From positions 868,001-932,000 of the forward strand of contig NZ_FOZE01000002.1 of assembly GCF_900113225.1 (NCBI RefSeq): a stretch of 64,000 nt of DNA. Reading direction: 5' to 3'. Positions 26,153 to 34,352 of the stretch are shown piece after piece (the first letter of the stretch is position 1; the number at the start of each line of letters is the position of its first letter). A model generated the notes under the pieces. The model saw nothing but the letters and a program-made list of their open reading frames with translations. It was not told the DNA's origin and did not search any database. Origin of the DNA: Mitsuaria sp. PDC51. GTDB lineage: Bacteria; Pseudomonadota; Gammaproteobacteria; Burkholderiales; Burkholderiaceae_C. The position numbers and the translations under genes were made by a program.

Positions 26153-26889
26153 CGCGGCACCAGTCCCTGCGCCTCGGCCTTGGCGGCCTCGCGCTCGGCG
26201 GTCGTCAGCGCGACCTTGTCGCGCACGTAGAGCGGCAGCGCGTGGTCGGCGTCCTCGGCCAACCCGGCCTCGAAGGCCTGTTGCGCCAGCGCGCCCAGCG
26301 CGCGAGCCCGCGAGACGGTCCCCGGCACGCGCAGCGCCGCGCCGGTGTCGAGTTCGAAGGCTTCCAGTGCGGTGCCGGCGACGATCGCCGGCGGCGTCTC
26401 GCGCCAGAGCGCGCGCAGCGGTTCGAGGTCGACCAACGCCGGCTCGAGCTGCACCGACCAGCGCGCGCCCTCCCAGCGATAACGTCCGAGGTAGATCTGG
26501 TTCATGCGGGCATCCATCGCGACCCACATCTCGAGCGCGGCCGCGTCGCCGACCTGCGGGCGGGCGGCGAGCTGCTGGCGCGCGTCCTCGGCCACCAGCA
26601 TCAGGCTGTCCAGGGCCAGCACCGGCTTGCCGGCGCCGAAGGCCAGGCCCTGTGCCACCGAGCACGCGGTGCGCAGCCCGGTGAAGGCGCCGGGGCCGCG
26701 CCCGAAGCCGATCGCGTCGACCTGGGCCAGCGCGACGCCGGCCTGCTTCAGCAGCGCCATCGCCTCGGGGACCATCCGCTGGGAGGCCAGCGCCCCGCCA
26801 TCGGCGTCCACAAAAGCAGCATGGCCCTGGCCCACGAGGGCCAGAGCCATGTGTTCGGTCGAGCTATCCAGGGCCAGCAACACGCTCAT
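26149..26889 (-). CDS. tsaB: tRNA threonylcarbamoyladenosine biosynthesis protein TsaB
   Basis: 246 residues, an ASKHA-fold protein. LLALDSSTEHMALAL opens it and IGFGRGPGAFTGLRTACSVA, then QGLAFGAGKPVLAL, is the TsaB signature. TsaB partners TsaD in making t6A37 in ANN-decoding tRNAs. The TsaC/Sua5 partner that makes the intermediate is encoded at 30582-31589. ATG 26889 is first in a five-gene overlapping operon (tsaB-rimI-udg-GGDEF/EAL-midA). Confidence 0.92.
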   Translation of the reverse strand: MSVLLALDSSTEHMALALVGQGHAAFVDADGGALASQRMVPEAMALLKQAGVALAQVDAIGFGRGPGAFTGLRTACSVAQGLAFGAGKPVLALDSLMLVAEDARQQLAARPQVGDAAALEMWVAMDARMNQIYLGRYRWEGARWSVQLEPALVDLEPLRALWRETPPAIVAGTALEAFELDTGAALRVPGTVSRARALGALAQQAFEAGLAEDADHALPLYVRDKVALTTAEREAAKAEAQGLVPR

Positions 26890-26935
26890 GCGGCAAGTGT
26901 ATCGGCCCCGGACCGCCCGGGGCGGGGCAAGCCCC

Positions 26936-26959
26936 CGACCGCGTGGGTGCACGCGGTCG
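26936..26959 (-). terminator. Terminator-like hairpin after second ompW
   Basis: CGACCGCGTG pairs with CACGCGGTCG around a 4-base loop, directly beyond the ompW stop on the minus strand. No U-tract follows; it lies in the tsaB upstream region. Confidence 0.5.
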
Positions 26960-26971
26960 AGCGGCCGGCCG

Positions 26972-27667
26972 TCAGAACGAGTAGCCCAGCGACATCGTGT
27001 AGACCATCGGGCGGAAGTTGATCTTCGTGTGAAGCTCTTCCGTGCCGTTGTTCGTCGTCGTGTACGAGCGCATCTGGCTGCGCACGTCCGCGTAAGCCGC
27101 GGTCGCGGTCAGCGACCACTGCTTGGTGTAGTGCACGGTGAAACCCACGTGCGCCGCGGCGCCCCAGGAGTTCTCCAGCGTGATCCGGGTCGGGCCGCCG
27201 CTGATCGCGTCGCCGGTCGGGGTGCTGCGCTTCTTCTCGAAGTAGGTGTAGTTCACGCCCACGCCGACGAAGGGCTCCACCTTGGTGAAGTACTCGCCCA
27301 GGTGGTAGTTGATGAACACCGTCGGCGGCATCTGGCGCACGACCGCGATCTGGCCGGCGTTCTTGATGACGCCGTTGCCGTAGATCTTGTGCGAGGGCGG
27401 GATGCCCAGCGCGATCTCGCCGCTCCAGCGCGGCGCGAAGCGGTAGGTGTAGCCGAAGCCGGTGGTGGTCGCGTCACCGACACGGATCTGCGCGCCCGGA
27501 GCGGGGAACTGCTTGGTGCCGCCTTCCAGCGGGGCGGCCTTGCTGTTCACGTCGATGTGGGCCAGGCCCAGGTAGACCGTGTGGGTGCCCACGGCCGTCT
27601 CGGCGCTCGCGGCGCCCGCCAGCGCCATCAGCGAGGCGGCCAGGATCAGGGTGATTTTCTTGTTCAT
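26972..27667 (-). CDS. OmpW-family outer membrane protein, second copy
   Basis: 231 residues. A signal peptide (MNKKITLILAASLMALAGAA, cleavage after ASA) precedes an 8-stranded barrel. Visible strands include GFGYTYRFAPRWSGEIALGI, then RQMPPTVFINYHLG and VEPFVGVGVNYTYF, and the protein ends SLGYSF with terminal Phe. It starts 30 bases after the lipase stop on the same strand, suggesting a lipase-ompW transcript: a secreted hydrolase paired with a channel for its hydrophobic products. That functional link is inference. Confidence 0.9.
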   Translation of the reverse strand: MNKKITLILAASLMALAGAASAETAVGTHTVYLGLAHIDVNSKAAPLEGGTKQFPAPGAQIRVGDATTTGFGYTYRFAPRWSGEIALGIPPSHKIYGNGVIKNAGQIAVVRQMPPTVFINYHLGEYFTKVEPFVGVGVNYTYFEKKRSTPTGDAISGGPTRITLENSWGAAAHVGFTVHYTKQWSLTATAAYADVRSQMRSYTTTNNGTEELHTKINFRPMVYTMSLGYSF

Positions 27668-27697
27668 GGATGGTGTCTCCGTTCTGGTCGCCGGGGA

Positions 27698-29101
27698 TTA
27701 CGGCTGGGCAGCCAGGACCGATTGGAAGAAGCCGCGTGCCAGCGCATTGCAGAACGGCGGGACCAGCGTGCCGTGGTAGGCGCCCTGGACCGCGGCCGCG
27801 CCGGCCGTGCCGCCGCCGGCAGCGGCGGACGTCGCCGCCTTGGCCTGCGCGAAGCCGCCGGCGATCGTGGCCGCCGTCGTGGCGCCGGCCCACTGCATCG
27901 AGGCCGCGCTCTCCAGGTTGGAGGCCGGGACAGCCTTGCCGCGCGAGGCGAAGTCGGCCTGCGCGTCGGTGGTGTTGAAGAAGAACACCGTCGGGTCGTT
28001 GGCGCCACCGCACAGCGCCACCGGCGCCTTCGGCGTCCAGCCCAGCAGCGTGTTGGTCTGCAGCGCCTTGCGGTAGTTGGAGGTCGCGTAGCCGGCGCGG
28101 AACGAATCCGTCAGCAGGCCGCCGGTGCCGAACAGCTTGGTGAAGGTCGGGTCGTTCGGCAGTTTGCCGTCCTGGATCAGCTGCGTGAGGGTCGACTTCG
28201 TCGGGAACAGCGTCTCCGCGGTCTTGTCATACGGCGACTGGTACACGTCGGACGGCGACGCGTAGATGTTGCCGTAGGCCTTCTGGTAGCTGGTCAGCAT
28301 CAGCGGCAGGAACAGCGTCGCGCCGGCGTTGATCGGGCCGGTGGTGGTGATCACGTCGCCGAACTTCACCAGGTTGTACGGGCCGGACATCGGCGCCGCG
28401 GCGGTGACGGTGAACTCGGACGCGTAGTCGCGCTCGATCGCCTTCTGCGTGGCCATCGCCACGTGGCCGCCCTGCGAGTAGCCCGCGATCAGCAGCTTGG
28501 CCGACGGCTTCACCGCGCTGTCGGCGTTCAGGTAGGTCTTGGCGGCGCGCAGGCCGTCGACCATCTCGATCGCCGACTGCTCGGCGTTCAGGTAGGTCGT
28601 GTACTGCAGGCCGGAGCGGTCGTAGCCGAGGTAGTTCGGCGCCACGACGATGAAGCCCTGGGCGGCGTAGAAGGCCATCACCAGCGAGCCCTCGGCGTTC
28701 TTGTCGACCTGGGCCATGTTGAAGGTCTGGTCGGTGGTCGTGCCGTGGGCATACAGCACCACCGGGCGGTTGCCCGAGCAGGCGGCGCCGCTGCCGGTCG
28801 GCACGAACACGGCGGTCGAAGCCATCGCGATCACGCCCTGCGGATCACGCGTCGAGTAGTAGACGTAGCGGATCTCGACGTCGCACTGCGCCGCGCCGGC
28901 CAGTGCGCCGATGCCCTTGGCCGCGGTGCCCGCGTCGATCTGCGCCTTGGTCACCGGGGTCGTCGAGGCAACGACGCCCAGTTGCACCGCGCCGCGCGCG
29001 GGCGGGGGATCGTCGCTCGCAGCGGAGCTGCCGCCACCGCAGGCGCTCAGCATGGCCGCGGCGGCCAGGGTCAGGCTGGCCAGTTTGAATTGGCTGTTCA
29101 T
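27698..29101 (-). CDS. Lipoprotein alpha/beta-hydrolase (secretory lipase type)
   Basis: 467 residues. The signal peptide ends in a lipobox, AMLSAC-GGGSS, so the protein is lipid-anchored, probably at the outer membrane. The hydrolase domain has RPVVLYAHGTTTDQ (oxyanion region), FIVVAPNYLGYDRSG and AGYSQGGHVAMAT, with nucleophile Ser near residue 207. A Cys- and Ala-rich end follows. The layout matches the secretory-lipase group acting on esters outside the cell. A long upstream gap carries a TetR-like operator. Specific substrate unknown. Confidence 0.82.
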   Translation of the reverse strand: MNSQFKLASLTLAAAAMLSACGGGSSAASDDPPPARGAVQLGVVASTTPVTKAQIDAGTAAKGIGALAGAAQCDVEIRYVYYSTRDPQGVIAMASTAVFVPTGSGAACSGNRPVVLYAHGTTTDQTFNMAQVDKNAEGSLVMAFYAAQGFIVVAPNYLGYDRSGLQYTTYLNAEQSAIEMVDGLRAAKTYLNADSAVKPSAKLLIAGYSQGGHVAMATQKAIERDYASEFTVTAAAPMSGPYNLVKFGDVITTTGPINAGATLFLPLMLTSYQKAYGNIYASPSDVYQSPYDKTAETLFPTKSTLTQLIQDGKLPNDPTFTKLFGTGGLLTDSFRAGYATSNYRKALQTNTLLGWTPKAPVALCGGANDPTVFFFNTTDAQADFASRGKAVPASNLESAASMQWAGATTAATIAGGFAQAKAATSAAAGGGTAGAAAVQGAYHGTLVPPFCNALARGFFQSVLAAQP

Positions 29102-29166
29102 TCGGACTTCTCCAGGGGTTGTCTCCGTCGTTCACACCGTCCCGGCAATCGCGGTCGGCATTAAAT

Positions 29167-29180
29167 CGAACGGTCGTTCG
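29167..29180. promoter_or_regulatory. TetR-type inverted repeat upstream of the lipase
   Basis: CGAACG-GT-CGTTCG is a perfect 6-bp inverted repeat 66 bases before the lipase start, followed by a T-run. AACG-N2-CGTT symmetry of this kind is typical of TetR/AcrR-family operators. No TetR gene is in the window. Confidence 0.5.
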
Positions 29181-29590
29181 TTTTTCTCAGGGATCACTGT
29201 AAGCGCTCGATACGAGGCGAACGCAAAAGGAAAACCCTGACAGGTGCCAGCATGCCAGCGTCACGGCGCTGCGGGACGCACAACCTGCCCCTGGGCGCGG
29301 CGCGGCCGCAACACTTGTGTCATGGCTGTGCGAAAGCGTGGCCGCCTGTTCACGCAGGGCAACAGGCATCGGAATTGCCAAGGTCGACGCGATGCGAACC
29401 GTGCGCGGCGCTGGCGTGGGGCCAGGTCTTGAGGCAGCTGCCGAAGGGTGCGTGCGCGGCGCGGTACGACGCGTCGGGGCGGATGGCCGGCGTCGGAGCC
29501 GGTCGCCGTCGGCGCCCTGGCCGAGGGTCACCCGGCACCGCGCGCGAATTGCGCATCAGGGCCGGGTGAACGCGGCGTGAAGCATGGAAG

Positions 29591-29611
29591 GCGCCGGCAT
29601 CCCGCCGGCGC
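29591..29611 (-). terminator. GC hairpin after the SGNH gene
   Basis: GCGCCGGC and GCCGGCGC pair around ATCCC ten bases beyond the stop. There is no U-tract, so termination is uncertain. Confidence 0.35.
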
Positions 29612-29620
29612 GGCACGGCG

Positions 29621-30559
29621 TCAGAACGGGTTGTTCGACGCGCGCGTGGCGGCCTGCGAGCCCATCTGCGAATGCATCAGCGGCCCGATCAGCCGGTCGC
29701 TCGCCCACATGTGGGACGTGGCCGTGGCGTTGGCGACCAGCGTCTTGTCGGTGCACACCGGCGGCAGCGAGGTCGCCAGGCAGGCGGCGTCGGTCGAGTT
29801 GGACGCGCCGTAGATCGACGGGAACCGGCTCATCGTGCCCATCAGCTCGTCGGTGAGGATGAGGCCGATGTAGTGCCCGTCGTTGCGGATCTTCAGGCGC
29901 AGGCCGGCGTTGAAGCGGCGCGAGAGCTCGGTCAGCAGCGCGGCGCGGTCGGTGTCGGCGTTGGCGGCCTTCTCCTTGAGCGCGAACGGCGACAGGCCCA
30001 TGTCCTGCGTGGTCGACAGGATGATGCGGCCGTTGGCGTCGACGATGCGGTTGACCTGCGCGGCCAGTTGCTCGCCACGGGCCTGCGCCGCGTTGCCCAG
30101 CGTGCCGGCGTCCTGCGCCGGGTACTGCGCGTAGAGCTCCAGCACGTCGTTGGCGCCGGCCAGCACGGTCACCAGGTCCTTGCTGTTGAAGCCGTCGAGC
30201 GCGAACTGGCGATCGATCTGCGCGGCGACGTCGGCGACCTTGGCGCCGGCCGCGGCATACATGCGGCCGGTCGGCGTGGCGAGCTTGTCGGCGTTGCACT
30301 CGCCGAACACCAGGCCGAAGAAGGTGGCCAGCGACTGGGTCCAGACCGGATTCAGGCCGCAGGTGACTGCGCCGGTGGTCGTGTCGGTGCCGTTGATGGA
30401 GTACTTGCTGCCATCGCTGCGCAGCGCGCTGGCCTCGTCACCGAAGGCAATGATCCGCGTCGGACGGAAGGGGTCGATCTGCTGGCCGCCGCCGCCGCAG
30501 GCCGCCAGCATCGCGGTCGCACCCAGCAGCACGGCCAGGTGGCGCTTCAGACTCTTCAT
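29621..30559 (-). CDS. SGNH/GDSL-hydrolase-like lipoprotein
   Basis: 312 residues. A lipobox signal (LGATAMLAAC-GGGG) indicates a lipid-anchored protein. The fold of SGNH esterases is suggested by TRIIAFGDEASALRSDG at the block I position, TVLAGANDVLELY (block III, GxND) and a C-terminal MWASDRLIGPLM. In block I the catalytic Ser position reads Glu (GDEA instead of GDSL), with a Ser two residues on. The C-terminal Asp is not followed by the usual DxxH His. Either the active site is rearranged or this is a non-enzymatic relative. It lies 22 bases after tsaC. Confidence 0.68.
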   Translation of the reverse strand: MKSLKRHLAVLLGATAMLAACGGGGQQIDPFRPTRIIAFGDEASALRSDGSKYSINGTDTTTGAVTCGLNPVWTQSLATFFGLVFGECNADKLATPTGRMYAAAGAKVADVAAQIDRQFALDGFNSKDLVTVLAGANDVLELYAQYPAQDAGTLGNAAQARGEQLAAQVNRIVDANGRIILSTTQDMGLSPFALKEKAANADTDRAALLTELSRRFNAGLRLKIRNDGHYIGLILTDELMGTMSRFPSIYGASNSTDAACLATSLPPVCTDKTLVANATATSHMWASDRLIGPLMHSQMGSQAATRASNNPF

Positions 30560-30581
30560 GAACTCTCCAAATCTCGAAAAC

Positions 30582-31589
30582 TCAGCGGGGCGAAAAAGCC
30601 GCCGCCGCGCGGGACAAGCGGTCCCGCACCCCATCCCAGGCAGCCTCCTGCGGAGGCGCCTCGATCCAGATCTCGGTCGCGCCGGCCGCGTCCAGCTCGC
30701 GCAGGACGGCGAACAGCTGCCGCGCCGCGGCCCGCGCCTGCGCGGGCATCGCCCGCTGCAGCGCCGGCGCCACGTCCGTCCCTGCGAAGGACGTGCGGGA
30801 ATATACCGCCAGCCCTGCCGGACACCCGCCCGCCAGCGCGTCGCGCAGCGCGTCGGTCGACATCAGCCGCACCGTCGCGCGCGGCGCATAGTGCGCCGCG
30901 AGTGTGCCCGAGGCCCGCGGCGCCTGGGCGTCGGGGGCGTGTAAAGCCATGCCGGCCGCGGCCTCCAGCTGCGCCGGCGTCAGCACGCCGGGCCGCAGCA
31001 GCACCAGGCCGCCGCGGCTGACGTCGACGATGGTCGATTCGATGCCGACCTCGCAGGGCCCGCCGTCGAGCACGGTCAGGCCCGGCTCGAATTCACCGGC
31101 GACATGCGCGGCGGTGGTGGGGCTGACGCGGCCGAAGCGGTTGGCGCTGGGCGCGGCCAGGCCTTCGACGCCCAGGGCGCGGCACTGCGCCATCAGCGCG
31201 CGGAAGACCGGATGCGACGGGCAGCGCAGCCCGACCGACTCCTGCCCGCCGGCCGCCGCCGCGGCGATGCCGGGCACACGCCGCACGATCAGCGTCAGCG
31301 GACCGGGCCAGAAGGCCTCGATCAGCCGGTGGGCGACCGGGGGCAGGTCCTGCGCGAACACGCGGGCGCCCTGCTCGTCGAGCACATGGACGATCAGCGG
31401 ATGGTCGCTGGGACGGCCCTTGGCCGCGAAGATCTTCGCCACCGCCTCGTCGCGGTCAGCGCGCGCGGCCAGGCCGTAGACGGTCTCGGTCGGCACGCCG
31501 GCCAGCTCGCCGGCAGCGAGCACCCGCGCCGTCTCGCGCACCGCCTCGGGCGACTGGCCGTCGAGCACCGTCACGCCCGCCTCCGTCAC
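30582..31589 (-). CDS. tsaC: L-threonylcarbamoyladenylate synthase (Sua5 type)
   Basis: 335 residues, the long Sua5 form rather than the roughly 190-residue YrdC. The SUA5/YrdC domain has GELAGVPTETVYGLAARAD, KIFAAKGRPSDHPLIVHV, FWPGPLTLIV, LAAPSANRFGRVSPTTAAHV and STIVDVS. A C-terminal domain (SGTLAAHYAPRATVRL onward) follows. It makes threonylcarbamoyl-AMP for tRNA t6A. The start is GTG 31589, overlapping the purK stop as GTGA. It is third in the purE-purK-tsaC operon. Confidence 0.9.
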   Translation of the reverse strand: MTEAGVTVLDGQSPEAVRETARVLAAGELAGVPTETVYGLAARADRDEAVAKIFAAKGRPSDHPLIVHVLDEQGARVFAQDLPPVAHRLIEAFWPGPLTLIVRRVPGIAAAAAGGQESVGLRCPSHPVFRALMAQCRALGVEGLAAPSANRFGRVSPTTAAHVAGEFEPGLTVLDGGPCEVGIESTIVDVSRGGLVLLRPGVLTPAQLEAAAGMALHAPDAQAPRASGTLAAHYAPRATVRLMSTDALRDALAGGCPAGLAVYSRTSFAGTDVAPALQRAMPAQARAAARQLFAVLRELDAAGATEIWIEAPPQEAAWDGVRDRLSRAAAAFSPR

Positions 31590-32746
31590 CACGTGTCCGG
31601 CAGGCCGAGGAGCGCGCAGGCGCGGCGCGCGTGCTCGCGCGCTTCCTCGGCGGTGGCGCCGATCACGTTCAGGTGGCCCATCTTGCGGCCCGGGCGCGCC
31701 TGCGCCTTGCCGTACAGGTGCAGCTCGGCGCCGGGCAGCGCCAGCACGCCGGCCCAGTCGGGCGCGCGTTCGCGGCCGGTGGCGTCGAACCACAGGTCGC
31801 CCAGCAGGTTCAGCATGACCACCGGCGAATGCAGGCGCGGCTCGCGCAGCGGCAGCCCGGCCATCGCGCGGACCTGCATCTCGAACTGCGACAGGTCGCA
31901 GGCGTTCATCGTGTAATGGCCGGAGTTGTGCGGCCGCGGCGCCATCTCGTTGACCACCAGGCGACCGTCCTTCAAGACGAAGAACTCGACGCACAGCACG
32001 CCGACGTAGCCCATGCCGGTCGCGATCGCGGCGGCGGAACGGCGCGCCTGCGCCTGCAGCGCGGCATCGACGTCCGGCGCCGGCACCTCGGTCACCGCCA
32101 GGATGCCGTCGCGGTGCAAGTTCTGCTGGACCGGATAGGTGACGACCTCGCCGCCCGCGCCGCGCACGACCAGCACGCTCAGCTCCAGCGCCAGCGGCAG
32201 CATCTGCTCCAGCACGCAGTCGACGCGGCCCAGCTCGTCGAAGGCGGCGGCCAGTTGCGCGCGGTCGGCCACGCGGCGCTGGCCCTTGCCGTCGTAGCCT
32301 AGGCGGGCGGTCTTCAGGATGCCCGGCAGCAGCGCGTCCGGCACGGCGGCCAGGTCGGCCGGCGCGCGCAGCACCGCATAGGGCGCGCAGGCGACGCCGC
32401 TGGCGTCGAAGTGGGCCTTCTCGCGCGCCCGGTCCTGGCAGATCGCCACCGCCGAAGCGCCCGGCGCGACCACGCGGGTGCGCGCCAGCTGTTCCAGCGC
32501 GCGGGCCGGGACGTTCTCGAATTCCGTGGTGATCGCGTCGCAGCGGCGGGCCAGTTCCTCGAGCGCTGCGGCATCGAGGTAGTCCGCCTTCAGATGGTCC
32601 TGCGCGACCGCGCCGGCGGGGCTGGCCGCGTCCGGGTCCAGCACGACGCAGCGGTAGCCCAGCGCCTGCGCGGCATGGACGAACATGCGGCCCAGCTGGC
32701 CGCCTCCCAGCACGCCCAGCGTGGCGGCGCCCGGCAGCAACGGCAT
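31586..32746 (-). CDS. purK: N5-carboxyaminoimidazole ribonucleotide synthase
   Basis: 386 residues, an ATP-grasp enzyme of purine synthesis that carboxylates AIR. The N-terminus TLGVLGGGQLGRMFVHAAQA is diagnostic. GPGx-type substrate and ATP loops follow (CVLEQMLPLALELSVLVVRG, VVNEMAPRPHNSGHYTMNAC). Its ATG shares one base with the purE stop (TGATG), indicating coupled translation. It supplies PurE. Confidence 0.95.
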   Translation of the reverse strand: MPLLPGAATLGVLGGGQLGRMFVHAAQALGYRCVVLDPDAASPAGAVAQDHLKADYLDAAALEELARRCDAITTEFENVPARALEQLARTRVVAPGASAVAICQDRAREKAHFDASGVACAPYAVLRAPADLAAVPDALLPGILKTARLGYDGKGQRRVADRAQLAAAFDELGRVDCVLEQMLPLALELSVLVVRGAGGEVVTYPVQQNLHRDGILAVTEVPAPDVDAALQAQARRSAAAIATGMGYVGVLCVEFFVLKDGRLVVNEMAPRPHNSGHYTMNACDLSQFEMQVRAMAGLPLREPRLHSPVVMLNLLGDLWFDATGRERAPDWAGVLALPGAELHLYGKAQARPGRKMGHLNVIGATAEEAREHARRACALLGLPDTW

Positions 32747-33258
32747 CAGCGCAGCTCCTCGGTCATCGCGGTCGCGGCGGCGGTCTGCCGCTGGCGGAAC
32801 GCGTCGAGCCGGTCGCGCAGCGCGGGATTGTCCCGGGCCAGCACGGCCACGGCGAACAGGGCCGCGTTGCCCGCGCCCGCGGTGCCGATCGCGAAGGTCG
32901 CCACCGGGATGCCCTTGGGCATCTGCACGATCGAGTGCAGCGAGTCCACGCCCTGCAGGTGGCGGCTCGCCACCGGCACGCCCAGCACCGGCACCAGCGT
33001 CTTGGCCGCGAGCATGCCCGGCAGGTGGGCGGCGCCGCCGGCGCCCGCGATGATGGCCTTCAGGCCGCGGGCCTCGGCCTGCTCGGCATAGCGGAACATC
33101 TCGTCGGGCATGCGATGGGCCGAAACCACCCTCGCCTCGAACGGCACGCCGAACTCGGTGAGAATGTCGGCGGCGTGTTTCATGGTCTCCCAGTCACTGC
33201 TGGAGCCCATGACCACGCCGATGACGGGGGCGATGTCGGGAGTGGTGGCGCTGCTCAC
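32746..33258 (-). CDS. purE: N5-carboxyaminoimidazole ribonucleotide mutase
   Basis: 170 residues, the class I mutase that converts N5-CAIR to [24 protein letters not shown] is the phosphate-binding N-terminus; [20 protein letters not shown] and [19 protein letters not shown] carry the catalytic His residues. It is first gene of purE-purK-tsaC and divergent from the CnoX-like gene. In related bacteria purC normally precedes it directly; here purC lies 16 kb away. Confidence 0.95.
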   Translation of the reverse strand: MSSATTPDIAPVIGVVMGSSSDWETMKHAADILTEFGVPFEARVVSAHRMPDEMFRYAEQAEARGLKAIIAGAGGAAHLPGMLAAKTLVPVLGVPVASRHLQGVDSLHSIVQMPKGIPVATFAIGTAGAGNAALFAVAVLARDNPALRDRLDAFRQRQTAAATAMTEELR

Positions 33259-33295
33259 GGGTCGGTCCTCGATCTGTCAAATCGTGAAACCTTGA

Positions 33296-33301
33296 ATTGT
33301 A
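33296..33301 (-). promoter_or_regulatory. Candidate -10 box for purE
   Basis: TACAAT on the minus strand lies 38 bases upstream of the purE start. It is the same -10 sequence seen before ahcY and the infA region; the -35 is weak. Confidence 0.35.
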
Positions 33302-33370
33302 GGCGGGCAGCCTCAGGTGCCGTTCTTGCCGCCTGGCGAGCGTCGCCGGCCTGTCCCGTCCTCCCCCACC

Positions 33371-34336
33371 ATGACCGACATCACCCTCCAGAACTTCGAA
33401 GCCGACCTCTTGCAGGCCTCCATGCAGCAGCCGGTGCTGCTGGACATCTGGGCGCCGTGGTGCGGTCCGTGCCGCACGCTGGGTCCGATGCTGGAGAAAC
33501 TGGAGGTCGCCTACGCCGGCCGCTGGAAGCTGGCCAAGCTCAACAGCGACGACCAGCCCGAGATCGCGACGCAGCTGAGCCAGGCCTTCGGCGTGCGCTC
33601 GATCCCGTTCTGCGTGATGTTCGTCGGCGGCCAGCCGGTGGACGGTTTCGTCGGCGCGATCCCCGAGGCGCAGATCCGCGAGTTCCTGGACCGCCACGTC
33701 CCCACCGGCGAGGCGCTCGAGGCCGAGGAGGACCTGGCCGAGGCGCAGGCGCTGCTCGAGGAAGGCGATGCCGACGGCGCGCTGCAGAAGCTGCAGGCGG
33801 CGGTGCAGGCCGATCCCTCGAACGAAGTGGCGCGTTTCGACCTGATCCGCGCGCTGCTCGAGGACGACCAGCTGGAACACGCCAAGGCCGCCTTCGCACC
33901 GGTGGCGCACCTGGCCGCGGACACAATCACGCCGCATGCGCGCTTCCAGGCGCTGGCCGCCTGGATCGCGGCAGCGGAACGCGCCGAACAGGGCCTGGAC
34001 CCGGCGGCGCTGCAGTCGGCCATCGCCGCCAACAAGCGCGATTTCGAGGCGCGCTTCGCGCTGGCCCAGGGGCTCTTCGCCGGCCGCGACTTCACCGGCG
34101 CGATGGACGAGCTGCTGGAAATCATCATGCGCGACAAGACCTGGAACGAGCAGCTCGCGCGCAAGACCTATGTCGCGATCCTCGAGATCATGACCAAGCC
34201 CGCCCAGCCGGCGCATGGCGCCGCGGCCCCGCAGGCCGGTGCGGGCGGCCTGCAGCTGTCCGGCCCGAGCGTCGTGGCGCCGGCCGATCCGCTGGTGGAC
34301 CAGTACCGCCGCAAGCTGAGCATGGCGCTGTTCTGA
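33371..34336 (+). CDS. CnoX/YbbN-like thioredoxin with TPR region
   Basis: 321 residues. An N-terminal thioredoxin domain (about 5-110) has VLLDIWAPWCGPCRTLGPML with an intact CGPC active site. The C-terminal part (about 120-285) is a tetratricopeptide-like region (AEAQALLEEGDADGALQKLQ and similar repeats). This matches CnoX, the chaperedoxin that protects proteins from oxidative aggregation and hands them to GroEL. The E. coli protein lacks CGPC, so this one may also reduce disulfides. A 25-base palindrome covers its stop. Confidence 0.88.
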   Translation: MTDITLQNFEADLLQASMQQPVLLDIWAPWCGPCRTLGPMLEKLEVAYAGRWKLAKLNSDDQPEIATQLSQAFGVRSIPFCVMFVGGQPVDGFVGAIPEAQIREFLDRHVPTGEALEAEEDLAEAQALLEEGDADGALQKLQAAVQADPSNEVARFDLIRALLEDDQLEHAKAAFAPVAHLAADTITPHARFQALAAWIAAAERAEQGLDPAALQSAIAANKRDFEARFALAQGLFAGRDFTGAMDELLEIIMRDKTWNEQLARKTYVAILEIMTKPAQPAHGAAAPQAGAGGLQLSGPSVVAPADPLVDQYRRKLSMALF

Positions 34337-34352
34337 TCACTGATCAGAACAG
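34328..34352. repeat. Perfect palindrome covering two convergent stop codons
   Basis: CTGTTCTGATCA (34328-34339), one C, then TGATCAGAACAG (34341-34352). Both the CnoX-like gene and the DeoR gene end CTG TTC TGA within it. There is no U-tract, so it is not a standard terminator; a DNA-binding site is possible. Confidence 0.7.

Larger units (their letters stand above)
29102..29620. other. Intergenic region upstream of the lipase gene
   Basis: 519 bases with no frame that looks coding. It holds the lipase promoter region on the minus strand (candidate -10 TACAGT near 29200), a CGAACG/CGTTCG inverted repeat and, at the far end, a GC hairpin beyond the SGNH gene. The part from 29230 to 29580 shows nothing recognisable. 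Confidence 0.5.

Noticed and set aside
26504-29164. Plus-strand open frame of 886 codons opposite tsaB, ompW and the lipase
   Set aside because: It is a mirror of real genes on the minus strand and has no motif or ribosome binding site.
29230-29580. Small genes in the gap between the lipase and SGNH genes
   Set aside because: Frames of about 60-120 codons exist on both strands, but none has a ribosome binding site, a motif or sensible codon use.
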